Below are positions 56,151 to 64,000 of a stretch of 64,000 bases of DNA, piece after piece; positions within the stretch are counted from its first letter, which is position 1, and every line of letters starts with the position of its first letter. The position numbers and the translations under genes were made by a program. The stretch is from the NCBI RefSeq assembly GCF_013140855.1, contig NZ_JABBPG010000002.1, positions 124,001-188,000 of the forward strand, given 5' to 3'. The DNA is from Pseudoalteromonas caenipelagi (lineage in GTDB: Bacteria; Pseudomonadota; Gammaproteobacteria; Enterobacterales; Alteromonadaceae). The notes under the pieces are model-generated. The model made no database searches, was not told where the DNA came from, and worked only from the letters and a program-made list of their open reading frames with translations.

Positions 56151-58400
56151 TTAAAAGCTGTAGCTTACGCTGAATTTTATGCTGCGAGGCATAATATAGC
56201 GTCCGTTAGGCGAATTAACGTTACGCGGGTCACCTTCAGTGATCCCTTGCTCGTCGGTTAAGTTATCTGCGGCTAATTGTAGTTTTACGCCCTCTGCCGG
56301 TTCAACAATCAAGCCAAGGTCAAGTTTCTCGTAGCCTTCTAACACAACGGTGTTTTCGTTGTTACCAAAACGGTCATCAACGGCCGAAAATGTGCCATAC
56401 ACGGTTGCAAACATACCCGCAAGCTCAAACTCATAGCTTGGTGTAATGCGTAATTGCCAGTTTGGTTGGCGTTGGCTGTCATTGCCTTCATTGGTTGGGC
56501 TGTCGGTTATCTCTGCATCTTGTATCGTTGCGTTAAGGTTTACCGATAAGCCTGACTCATGGTTATAGTTGTAATCAAGTTCTAACCCTAACGCTTCGTT
56601 GGTTAAGATCTCCGCAGGCGCACCAGGTCGGCGTACAAAGGTATCGCCTTTTACTTCGTTTTTAAATACCGTTGCAAAGAAGTCGGTGTTATCACCCATA
56701 AACTTATAACCAAGTTCTGCTTGCGTGACTTCTTTTAATAGCGGGTCACCGGCTTGGTAAGTGCCGTAGTTGTCTCTAAAGTCATCAAAGTAAGGCATTT
56801 TGTAGCCCTTGTTGATACGCGCAAATACGCCCATATCATCGGCTAGTTTATAGTCAGCACCCACAGTCCAAGAAGTTTTTCGTTCGCTGTAATCAACTAC
56901 TTTATCAATGCTGCTATTAAGGTCTTCATCTACTGAGTAATCTACCTGATGACGTTCAGAGCGTAGTCCTAAATCTAGGGTTAATGTATCGGTTGCTTTA
57001 TAGCTTTGGGTTGTATAAAAGGCGAGTGTTTTAGCATCACCTGTACTATTGATATCGTAATTCCACGCACAGCCTTCAACTGTTGAATTACACTCAATGC
57101 CTTCAAGCATTTCACCACCAGGCGCAAGCACGTAATAGGCCGCGTTACCTAGGCTCCACCAGTCTTTTGCTGACGTTGAAGCACTATAGATACCAAATGC
57201 GCTATCTAGCTTGTTAAAGGTTTTGCTAAAGGCCAGATCGTTGGTAAATGACTCAATGTCTTTTAATACCACCCAGCGGCCCATACTTTGTACGGCGGTG
57301 TCTGCTGAATAGCGTGTGCCGGTGACATAGCCCGTGGCATCAACACCATTGTCTGCCACGTCACCTAGCGATGTTGCAGTCCCAGCAGGCACTAGGCCAT
57401 AGGTATTGGCATCCCCTTGAGTAAGGCTAAAGCGGTCAATAAGGTGCCAGCCATTTTTTAACTCTAACTTGATACTACCGCCTGATACATGGCCCTTCCA
57501 ACCACGGCCTTCGCCAAGGTCTATTTCCATTGCTTGCGCGCTGGTGCCTGCGTAAATGGTTGCTTGGCGGTTGAGGGTGCCTAATTGTGTGTATTCGGCA
57601 TCTACACCGTCAACATTCAGGGGGGTAGGCAAATACCATGCGCCCGTATCGTCGGTTTGACGGGTATAAAGGTTAATTTCGCCGTTGTCTAATTCTTTGG
57701 TGACATTAATGGTCACTTGTTGACCGCGTTCAGATGTAAAACCCGCGTCACGAATACCCGACGAGCGTTTGATATACCCACCTACCATGTAATACAAATC
57801 GTCACTTAACTCGCCACTGACTACAGCATCTAAACGCTGAAGACCATAGTCACTGGTGGTGTATTTGAAAGTACCTTCGGTGTCTTCATGGCCACGTTTA
57901 AGTTGAAAGTTGGTTGTTAAACCCGGTTGACCATTTGAAACCACTGGGTTTGGACCACCGCGCAGAGCTTCCATCATGCTGATTGTTTCATCTAAACGAA
58001 AAATTGAAGAGTTTTCTAAAAATGAAAGTGTGGGGGCTGGGTAAACCGGTGAACCTTGTAGGCTTACGGTTAGAAAAGGTGCATCACCACCACCAGGAAA
58101 ACCACGAACAAACACGTTAGCGCCAGACTCACCACCAGAGCTTTCAACCCAAATACCTGGTACTGCTTTTAGTAGATCGGCGGTGCTTTTAGGTGCCAGT
58201 TTATCGATTTTAACAGCGTCAATATTAGTTACAGCAAAACCTGCATCGATTTTTCTAATTCCGCGACCACCGGCGGTACCTGATACAACGATAGTTTCGA
58301 CTTTTTGTTCTTTAGCTTGAGTGTCTTGTGCTATCGATTGGTTACTTAAAACTGCAGCAATGGCTGAAGCGAGCAGTGAGTATTGCTTGAGTTTGCGCAT
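56151..58400 (-). CDS. TonB-dependent outer-membrane receptor, probably for trehalose or a related sugar
   Basis: The product has 749 residues: a signal peptide to about residue 24, the TonB-box-like ETIVVSG, a plug domain (STADLLKAVPGIWVESSGGESGANVFVRGFPGG) and a 22-strand barrel ending in YSF with the terminal aromatic residue. It lies beside a LacI regulator, an MFS permease and a trehalase, and a LacI-type operator sits at 58534 in its promoter region. A trehalose-like substrate is inferred from this context. Confidence 0.9.
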   Translation of the reverse strand: MRKLKQYSLLASAIAAVLSNQSIAQDTQAKEQKVETIVVSGTAGGRGIRKIDAGFAVTNIDAVKIDKLAPKSTADLLKAVPGIWVESSGGESGANVFVRGFPGGGDAPFLTVSLQGSPVYPAPTLSFLENSSIFRLDETISMMEALRGGPNPVVSNGQPGLTTNFQLKRGHEDTEGTFKYTTSDYGLQRLDAVVSGELSDDLYYMVGGYIKRSSGIRDAGFTSERGQQVTINVTKELDNGEINLYTRQTDDTGAWYLPTPLNVDGVDAEYTQLGTLNRQATIYAGTSAQAMEIDLGEGRGWKGHVSGGSIKLELKNGWHLIDRFSLTQGDANTYGLVPAGTATSLGDVADNGVDATGYVTGTRYSADTAVQSMGRWVVLKDIESFTNDLAFSKTFNKLDSAFGIYSASTSAKDWWSLGNAAYYVLAPGGEMLEGIECNSTVEGCAWNYDINSTGDAKTLAFYTTQSYKATDTLTLDLGLRSERHQVDYSVDEDLNSSIDKVVDYSERKTSWTVGADYKLADDMGVFARINKGYKMPYFDDFRDNYGTYQAGDPLLKEVTQAELGYKFMGDNTDFFATVFKNEVKGDTFVRRPGAPAEILTNEALGLELDYNYNHESGLSVNLNATIQDAEITDSPTNEGNDSQRQPNWQLRITPSYEFELAGMFATVYGTFSAVDDRFGNNENTVVLEGYEKLDLGLIVEPAEGVKLQLAADNLTDEQGITEGDPRNVNSPNGRYIMPRSIKFSVSYSF

Positions 58401-58533
58401 GGGAAAGCCCCTTTTGTTGTCATATGGTTCATATCATTGTGTTGCGCCACTCCCCAAAACTTAGCTGTAATAACCAAGTTTGTAACCCAACAGAGGGGAG
58501 TTTGCAGATGGCGCTGAAATTAAAATAGAGGTT

Positions 58534-58551
58534 ATTGCAAACGTTTGCAAT
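58534..58551. promoter_or_regulatory. LacI-type operator upstream of the receptor gene
   Basis: ATTGCAAACGTTTGCAAT is a perfect 18-bp palindrome of the form bound by LacI/GalR proteins with a central CG. It lies between the receptor and the divergent regulator gene and can act on both. Confidence 0.85.
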
Positions 58552-58701
58552 AATTTTAATGTAACTTTTTTTACATATTTTGTTTTATTGCTTTTCGTTT
58601 TGATGGCAATTAAATAACATGTTTGGTTCGGCAATATGCTATTTTCTCAGAGAGTTAGTATGCTTTTTGGGTTCTATGAGTAAGGTGATAAAGGGGTTTT
58701 T

Positions 58702-59709
58702 GTGGCGCAAAAAAAATTAAAGCTGGCGGATTTAGCCAAACTTGCTGGAGTCTCAACGTCAACGGCATCTCGTGCGCTTAACAATAATCCTGTTATTAAG
58801 CAGGCCACCCGAGCGCATGTGCAACAGCTTGCTAAACAACATAATTTTAGCCTAAATACCGCTGCGAGTCGTTTAAGACTGCAAAAAACGAACGTGGTAG
58901 CTGTGGTGATCAACCTAGACGCTAACACTGAGCAGTCAATTGACGATCCATTTTTGCTAAAGGTGGTAAGCGATATAAATCAAGCTGTTAACCGTCAAGG
59001 GTATGAGCTTTTACTATCAAATTCTTACATGGCAGGTGATGATTGGCATGGTTATTTTATCGATGGCCGACGTGCTGATGGGTTAATCGTGGTGGGTCAG
59101 GGCAAACACCAAGGCCGTATAGAGTTAGCCGCAAAGTTGGGCGCACCGCTGGTGGTGTGGGGTGACCCTAAAACGCCGAGTGATTATCCAATAGTGGGCA
59201 GTGATAATTACCTTGGTGGCTTGCAGGCAACCGAACATTTGATTGCCAAAGGCGCGACCAAATTATTATTTTTAGGCGATCCAGGTCATGCTGAGATCAG
59301 TGAACGTTACCGCGGCTTTAACGCTGCCATTGCGCAATCTCAACAAGTGGCGCAGCCGCAAACCATCAAAATCGATATCACGAGCCATGCAGCTTACGAT
59401 GCGATAAATCACCTATTACGAGAACAAGGCCTCAACTTTGATGGTATTTTTGCATGTAGTGATATGGTTGCGTTAGGGGCGCTTAAAGCCTTAAAAGAGC
59501 GCTATGTGAGCGTACCTAATGATGTTCGTCTAGTTGGCTTTGATGATATCGCTATGGCAGATGTGAGCCACCCATCTTTAACTACCATCAGACAAAATAC
59601 ACAATTAGCAGCTAAAATACTGGTCGATAAATTGTTGGCGCAGCTCAACAATGAAGAGGTTGATTCGCAAGAAATAGCGATTCAGCTATGTTGCCGCCAG
59701 TCTAGTTGA
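58702..59709 (+). CDS. LacI-family repressor of the trehalose locus
   Basis: The product has 335 residues starting at a GTG with AAGGGG upstream. The headpiece is LKLADLAKLAGVSTSTASRALNNNPVI with the hinge helix AASRLRLQ; the rest is a sugar-binding core (VVGQGKHQGRIELAAKLGAPLVVWGDP, FACSDMVALGALKAL, RLVGFDDIAMADVSHPSLTTI). It probably represses the receptor, itself and the permease-trehalase pair through the operators at 58534 and 59749, and is released by the sugar. Confidence 0.93.
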   Translation: MAQKKLKLADLAKLAGVSTSTASRALNNNPVIKQATRAHVQQLAKQHNFSLNTAASRLRLQKTNVVAVVINLDANTEQSIDDPFLLKVVSDINQAVNRQGYELLLSNSYMAGDDWHGYFIDGRRADGLIVVGQGKHQGRIELAAKLGAPLVVWGDPKTPSDYPIVGSDNYLGGLQATEHLIAKGATKLLFLGDPGHAEISERYRGFNAAIAQSQQVAQPQTIKIDITSHAAYDAINHLLREQGLNFDGIFACSDMVALGALKALKERYVSVPNDVRLVGFDDIAMADVSHPSLTTIRQNTQLAAKILVDKLLAQLNNEEVDSQEIAIQLCCRQSS

Positions 59710-59748
59710 TAGCATAGTTTGAGTGCTATCTGGGGATTAAATTATTAA

Positions 59749-59762
59749 TGCAAACGATTGCA
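59749..59762. promoter_or_regulatory. LacI-type operator upstream of the permease-trehalase pair
   Basis: TGCAAACGATTGCA repeats the operator at 58534 with one asymmetry in the centre (CGAT instead of CGTT). It lies about 55 bp before the permease start. Confidence 0.82.
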
Positions 59763-59817
59763 AAATAATTTTTGCGAGGCTAGACTTAAATTCATTCACA
59801 GTTAACGAGTTCTGCTT

Positions 59818-61080
59818 ATGACGGGTGCACCAACTACACTAACCAATGCATCGCGAGCGCGTATTATATTTGCCATGATGGCATGTTATTTCTTATTTGC
59901 AGTTCTACTAAATAGCGTCGGAACCGTTATATTACAGTCAATAAACACCTTTGACGTAAGTAAAACGCAAGCCGCGGGTTTAGAAGGATTTAAAGACTTA
60001 TCTATCGCGATAATGTCGTTTTTAGTCGCATCCATGATCCCTCGCTTTGGTTATAAACTAGCGCTGCTAGGCGCACTGGCTGCAGTAACGTTGGTTTGCT
60101 TAATCACTCCTCAGTTAGGACAGTTTTATGCCTTCAAGCTGCTTTTTGCAGTAGTAGGCTGTGCTTTTGCCGTGGTAAAAATCAGTGTTTATGCGTTAGT
60201 GGGGCAACTTAGCGATTCTCCCTCTTCACACTCAGCACTGCTGAACACCATTGAAGGGATGTTTATGGTGGGAGTCTTGAGCGGATATTGGATTTTTAGC
60301 TTTTTCATCACCGATGAACCTGCAGCGCTAAACTGGCTAAATGTGTATTACATTTTGGCCTTGCTAAGCCTTGTTTGCTGCTTAAGCATTGTTTTAGCGC
60401 CAATTAAAAAACAAGCTTTGCCACCGGGAAGCAGCATTGTAAGTGAATTTACTGCCATGCTTAAGCTCAGCTATCAGCCATTGGTGTTGGTGTTTATAAT
60501 CTCTGCGTTTTTATATGTTTTAATTGAGCAGGGCGTAGGGACTTGGTTACCCACGTTTAACAATAAGATATTACATTTGCCAGTTGATGTGAGTGTTCAG
60601 CTTACCAGTATCTTTGCCGCAAGTTTAGCTGTAGGGCGTTTGCTTGCAGGACAAATATTAAAAGTGTGTCATTGGTATACGCTTTTGAACGTTTGCTTAT
60701 TGGCGATGGGCGCACTGATTTTACTTACCTTACCGTTAACGAAAAACGTGTCTGCTCAGGATATTACCTCGGTATTTAAAGCACCACTAGCGGCTTATTT
60801 GATGCCGATGATAGGGTTGTTTATGGCGCCGATTTATCCGGTCCTTAATTCGGTTATTCTCAGTAGTCTTGCTAAGCATCAACAAGCATCGATGACAGGT
60901 ATGATCGTTATCTTTTCTGCTTTGGGCGGCACAACAGGCTCAATTCTTACTGGTTATATTTTTGAGCACTTTAGTGGCCAACATGCATTTTATTGTGCGT
61001 TGGTCCCCTTGTGTTTATTGATTGTCTCTGTTTATTTGTTCAAACAGCGCAGCACCCCTGCGCAAGCTGTCGCAGCTTAA
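59818..61080 (+). CDS. MFS sugar permease (FucP-like), probably for trehalose
   Basis: The product has 420 residues with twelve membrane segments. Its overall pattern is that of the FucP/NagP-like major facilitator group (ETYPE segments such as GFKDLSIAIMSFLVASMIPRFGYKLALLGALAA and YPVLNSVILSSLAKHQQASMTGMIVIFSALGGTTGSILTGYIFE). It lies 9 nt before the trehalase gene and under a LacI operator, so it should carry the periplasmic sugar into the cytoplasm. Confidence 0.88.
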   Translation: MTGAPTTLTNASRARIIFAMMACYFLFAVLLNSVGTVILQSINTFDVSKTQAAGLEGFKDLSIAIMSFLVASMIPRFGYKLALLGALAAVTLVCLITPQLGQFYAFKLLFAVVGCAFAVVKISVYALVGQLSDSPSSHSALLNTIEGMFMVGVLSGYWIFSFFITDEPAALNWLNVYYILALLSLVCCLSIVLAPIKKQALPPGSSIVSEFTAMLKLSYQPLVLVFIISAFLYVLIEQGVGTWLPTFNNKILHLPVDVSVQLTSIFAASLAVGRLLAGQILKVCHWYTLLNVCLLAMGALILLTLPLTKNVSAQDITSVFKAPLAAYLMPMIGLFMAPIYPVLNSVILSSLAKHQQASMTGMIVIFSALGGTTGSILTGYIFEHFSGQHAFYCALVPLCLLIVSVYLFKQRSTPAQAVAA

Positions 61081-61089
61081 GAGGTCTAA

Positions 61090-62592
61090 ATGAAATTTGA
61101 ATACTGTACCTTGTTTAAGGATGTGCAGCTCAGTGGTATTTTCACAGATAGTAAAACGTTTGCTGATGCAATTCCTAAACAAAGTTGGCAAGTTGCACAG
61201 CAAGCTTATGAGCAAGCCGATTTGCCGCTGACCACCAGTCAGCTAACAAGTTTTGTTGCTGAGCATTTTTCATTTGCGCCTCAGCCTGAGTTGCAAGCAC
61301 TTCAAAAAGTAACATGCGTTAACGATTACATTCAGGCCTTATGGCCAAAGTTGCTACGTAAAGGCTTCACGGCAAGCAATAATTCATTACTGACTTTGCA
61401 ACATGATTATGTGGTACCAGGTGGTCGTTTTAATGAAATTTATTACTGGGATAGTTACTTTACCGCGCTTGGTCTTGAAGATAGTGGCAACATTTCGCTC
61501 ATTGAGTCAATGGTAGACAACTTTGTCAGTCTAATAGAGCGTATAGGTTGCGTTCCCAATGGTAATCGAGTGTATTACACTAGCCGCTCTCAACCACCAG
61601 TATTGGCTTTGATGGTAAAGCTGTTAATGCCTTACAAAAAGTCCGATATTGAGTGGCTCAAACGTATGGTTGATGCGATGACGAAAGAGCACGCATTTTG
61701 GCATCAAGGAGAACAGCAACTGGGCAGTAGCAGTGGTGAACTTAAGCGTATTGTGAAGTTTACCAACGGTATGCAGCTTAATCGCTATTGGGACGATAAA
61801 CCAGAACCAAGGCCTGAGTCTTACGCTGAGGATGTGGCGGATGCAAAGCGACTGCCAGCAGAGCAACAAGAAGCATTTTTTAGGAATATACGCGCGGCCT
61901 GCGAATCAGGATGGGATTTTAGCGCTCGTTGGTTAGATGACCCTAAAAGCTTACTAAGCATTAATACAACCAATCGCGTTCCTATTGATCTGAATGCCTT
62001 GCTTTATCTGTTAGAAAAAACGCTAAGTGAGTGTTTAATCACGCTAGAACAGGCAGGCCAGTCTCAGGCATTTTCGCAACGTGCTGAAAAACGTAAAACA
62101 GCAATTTTACAATTACTTTGGAGCGATAAACACGGTTGGTTTTGCGACTTTGACCTAGTTAAAAAGCAGGTTTCGCCGGTACTTAGTTTGGCAGGATGTG
62201 TGCCATTGTTTGCAGGTATTGCCGATGAAGCACAGGCATTGGCAATAGCAAGCAAACTTGAGTGTGATTTTTTACGTTCTGGTGGGCTGGTAAGTTGCTT
62301 AAGTGAAACCTCACAGCAATGGGATTCACCAAATGGCTGGGCACCCTTACAGTGGTTTGCTATTAGCGGGCTGCGCGATTATGGACAATTCGACTTGGCT
62401 GAAGATATTGCACAGCGTTGGTTAAATATGCTCGAAAAAGACTTTGCCAAGCGCGGTTGTTTGCTAGAAAAATACAATGTGTGTGACCCTGCTAAAACAG
62501 CCGGCGGTGGCGAATACCAAGTTCAGCAAGGGTTTGGCTGGACCAACGGGGTAACAAGTCGATTACAAGTTTTATATAACAATAAGCAGTAA
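61090..62592 (+). CDS. treF: Cytoplasmic trehalase, GH37
   Basis: The product has 500 residues. Both family signatures are present: PGGRFNEIYYWDSYFTALGL and QQWDSPNGWAPLQWFA, and the C-terminal GGGEYQVQQGFGWTNGV. The catalytic acids should be in the segments near SARWLDDP (general acid Asp) and GGGEYQVQ (Glu region). There is no signal peptide, so it splits trehalose into two glucose in the cytoplasm, which fits the permease before it. It is the closest evidence for the sugar used by this locus. Confidence 0.94.
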   Translation: MKFEYCTLFKDVQLSGIFTDSKTFADAIPKQSWQVAQQAYEQADLPLTTSQLTSFVAEHFSFAPQPELQALQKVTCVNDYIQALWPKLLRKGFTASNNSLLTLQHDYVVPGGRFNEIYYWDSYFTALGLEDSGNISLIESMVDNFVSLIERIGCVPNGNRVYYTSRSQPPVLALMVKLLMPYKKSDIEWLKRMVDAMTKEHAFWHQGEQQLGSSSGELKRIVKFTNGMQLNRYWDDKPEPRPESYAEDVADAKRLPAEQQEAFFRNIRAACESGWDFSARWLDDPKSLLSINTTNRVPIDLNALLYLLEKTLSECLITLEQAGQSQAFSQRAEKRKTAILQLLWSDKHGWFCDFDLVKKQVSPVLSLAGCVPLFAGIADEAQALAIASKLECDFLRSGGLVSCLSETSQQWDSPNGWAPLQWFAISGLRDYGQFDLAEDIAQRWLNMLEKDFAKRGCLLEKYNVCDPAKTAGGGEYQVQQGFGWTNGVTSRLQVLYNNKQ

Positions 62593-62759
62593 GCAAGCCT
62601 GTATGTTGTGGTTAGGCTGTTGCTATTTATAGAATACATCAGCCTGCAAAAAAATTGAAAATGACATGCTAATTCATAAAATGGATTTTGCATGAAAAAC
62701 AAGCAAACCTAAAAGGCCCGTCTATACTCAGCTTTAATGTCTTTTTTGCGGAGCTGATT

Positions 62760-64000
62760 ATGAATCGTGTCCTGCTTTTTCTGTGCTTTGTATTTTTACC
62801 TCTCATTACTCATGCTGCTAATGTGAATAATTGGCAATGGCATGAAGTCAAAACTAAGTCTGATGATTTTCAGCAAGCAACACTTTTTAAATTAGATACC
62901 CAGCGAGCAGCCTCTGATTTAATGACGCTGGTCGACACACAGCAGCATTTTCGAGTGAATTTGCCCGATGGGCAAGGTGGATATGTTGAATACTTGATTT
63001 GGCATGACTCCATAATGGCGCCGCAATTACAAAGCAAATACCCGATGATCAGAAGTTTTGCAGGTTATCAAAGTAATGCAACGCACAATACGGGGCGCTT
63101 TGATCTCGGTCCAAATGGCTTTTTTGCTTTTTATCATGTTAACAATACTGCGCTGTACTTAGACCCTTCTAACGATTTATATAGGCTCTACCAAAAAGCA
63201 AGTAACAATACACTCTGGCAAGATGAAGTACGCATTTTGTCGCAAAGTAATATGCCACTGGGTGACGGCCAAAAAAGGGGGCCGCTTATTGGTAATGGTG
63301 GCTCGGTGGAAATGGTCACTTACCGTTTAGCGGTCACCACGAGTGATGAGTATACCACCTTCTATGGTGGTAAAACCCAAGCTTTGAATGGGATAGTTAC
63401 GACCATCAACCGCGTTAATCAGATTTATCAAACAGATATCGCAGTAAAACTTGAACTGGTTGCAAACAACGATACTCTAATTTTTACTGCAAATGACCCT
63501 TATGACAATGGCAACTTGGATGACACTTTGTCAGAGGTGCAAAGCCAAATTGATACCTTAATTGGCTCTGCTAATTATGATGTAGGCCACTTAATGGCAA
63601 CCTCTGGGGCGGGGCTTGCAGCTTTAGGGGTTATCTGCGCAAATGGTGCAAAAGCTCAGGGAATGACGGGGATAGCAACACCTCAGGGAGACGCCTTTGA
63701 TGTTGACTATGTTGCCCATGAACTAGGCCACCAGTTTGGCGCAAACCATACATATAATGGGTCGGATGGGTCATGCACAACGCGAGCTGCGGATTCTGCA
63801 TACGAGCCAGGTAGTGGTATTACTATCATGGCCTATGCAGGCATTTGTGGCAGCGAAAATTTGGCCTCTAATTCAATTGCTATGTTTCACTCTCGTAGCA
63901 TTGATGAAATAAATACACACCTAACACAAAGCTCTGGCGCTACCTGCGGTACTTTGACTGATAATGGCAATAAAGCACCAATCGCAGATGCAAAAGATGA
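62760..64000 (+). CDS. Secreted reprolysin-like zinc metalloprotease (partial, C-terminus outside the window)
   Basis: The frame is open from the ATG at 62760 to the right edge (about 413 codons). A signal peptide (LLFLCFVFLPLITHAA) and a propeptide-like region precede the protease domain (about 190-385), which has the zinc motif HELGHQFGANH and, further on, a methionine in IMAYAGICG, as metzincins of the M12B type do. Proteins of this kind in marine bacteria degrade extracellular protein. The region 62593-62759 before it holds no gene. Confidence 0.88.
   Translation, partial: MNRVLLFLCFVFLPLITHAANVNNWQWHEVKTKSDDFQQATLFKLDTQRAASDLMTLVDTQQHFRVNLPDGQGGYVEYLIWHDSIMAPQLQSKYPMIRSFAGYQSNATHNTGRFDLGPNGFFAFYHVNNTALYLDPSNDLYRLYQKASNNTLWQDEVRILSQSNMPLGDGQKRGPLIGNGGSVEMVTYRLAVTTSDEYTTFYGGKTQALNGIVTTINRVNQIYQTDIAVKLELVANNDTLIFTANDPYDNGNLDDTLSEVQSQIDTLIGSANYDVGHLMATSGAGLAALGVICANGAKAQGMTGIATPQGDAFDVDYVAHELGHQFGANHTYNGSDGSCTTRAADSAYEPGSGITIMAYAGICGSENLASNSIAMFHSRSIDEINTHLTQSSGATCGTLTDNGNKAPIADAKD

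Noticed and set aside
1..64000. tRNA, rRNA genes, CRISPR arrays, riboswitches
   Set aside because: Looked for by eye in gaps and at the prophage borders; no cloverleaf, repeat-spacer array or known switch pattern was found.

Overview
The window looks like a piece of the chromosome of a marine gammaproteobacterium of the Alteromonadales, most likely Pseudoalteromonas or a close relative. The grounds are the AT-leaning composition, a large TonB-dependent sugar receptor with a LacI regulator and a cytoplasmic trehalase, paired bacterioferritins, a NorR/NnrS/Hmp nitric oxide block and a secreted reprolysin-type protease. This assignment is inference from gene content. I found no rRNA, tRNA or CRISPR array.

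Left host flank (1-12524). A NorR-controlled nitric oxide defence operon (small membrane protein, nnrS, hmp) is transcribed leftward from a sigma-54 type promoter and faces norR across two perfect NorR-type sites. Then come two complementary bacterioferritin subunits, a subclass B1 metallo-beta-lactamase with an intact zinc site, a TetR regulator coupled to an alpha/beta hydrolase, and a periplasmic binding protein coupled to a large hybrid histidine kinase.

Mu-type prophage (about 12525-48035). Related inverted ends (TGGAG... and ...GTCCA) lie next to a repeated GCCC. The left end sits inside the last codons of the kinase gene and supplies its present stop; the original C-terminus can be read on the other side at 48036. 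The early region (repressor, Ner-like, MuA, MuB, two HU-like proteins, GemA) is Mu-like. Packaging and several head genes are Mu-like, while the tail genes are P2-like, and the late genes lie in six blocks of alternating direction. Four copies of a palindrome, TGCTGTACAGCA (one copy with one mismatch), stand exactly at the block boundaries. Each has a TANNNT hexamer 21 bases away in the direction of transcription, on both sides at two of the three divergent boundaries. This looks like an undescribed activator-dependent late promoter set, and two of the predicted transcripts would be leaderless.

Cargo island inside the prophage (36240-41090). Between the head genes and the tape-measure gene lies a run of non-structural genes: a PIN-like nuclease, an XRE regulator followed by a 48-residue Gly-Gly peptide and a polytopic membrane protein, two small related helical proteins, a potassium-channel-like protein and a serine recombinase, next to a possible Tn3-family end. 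It is the best candidate for an undescribed defence or peptide system.

Right host flank (48036-64000). A FAN1-like VRR-NUC nuclease fused to a DnaQ-type exonuclease, a TPR protein, a DUF1294 protein, a dicarboxylate/amino-acid symporter fused to a solute-binding domain, a lysine-rich exported protein, SoxR with MgtC, and a trehalose-use locus (TonB receptor, LacI regulator, MFS permease, GH37 trehalase) with LacI-type operators upstream of the receptor and the permease. The window ends inside an M12B-like metalloprotease gene.
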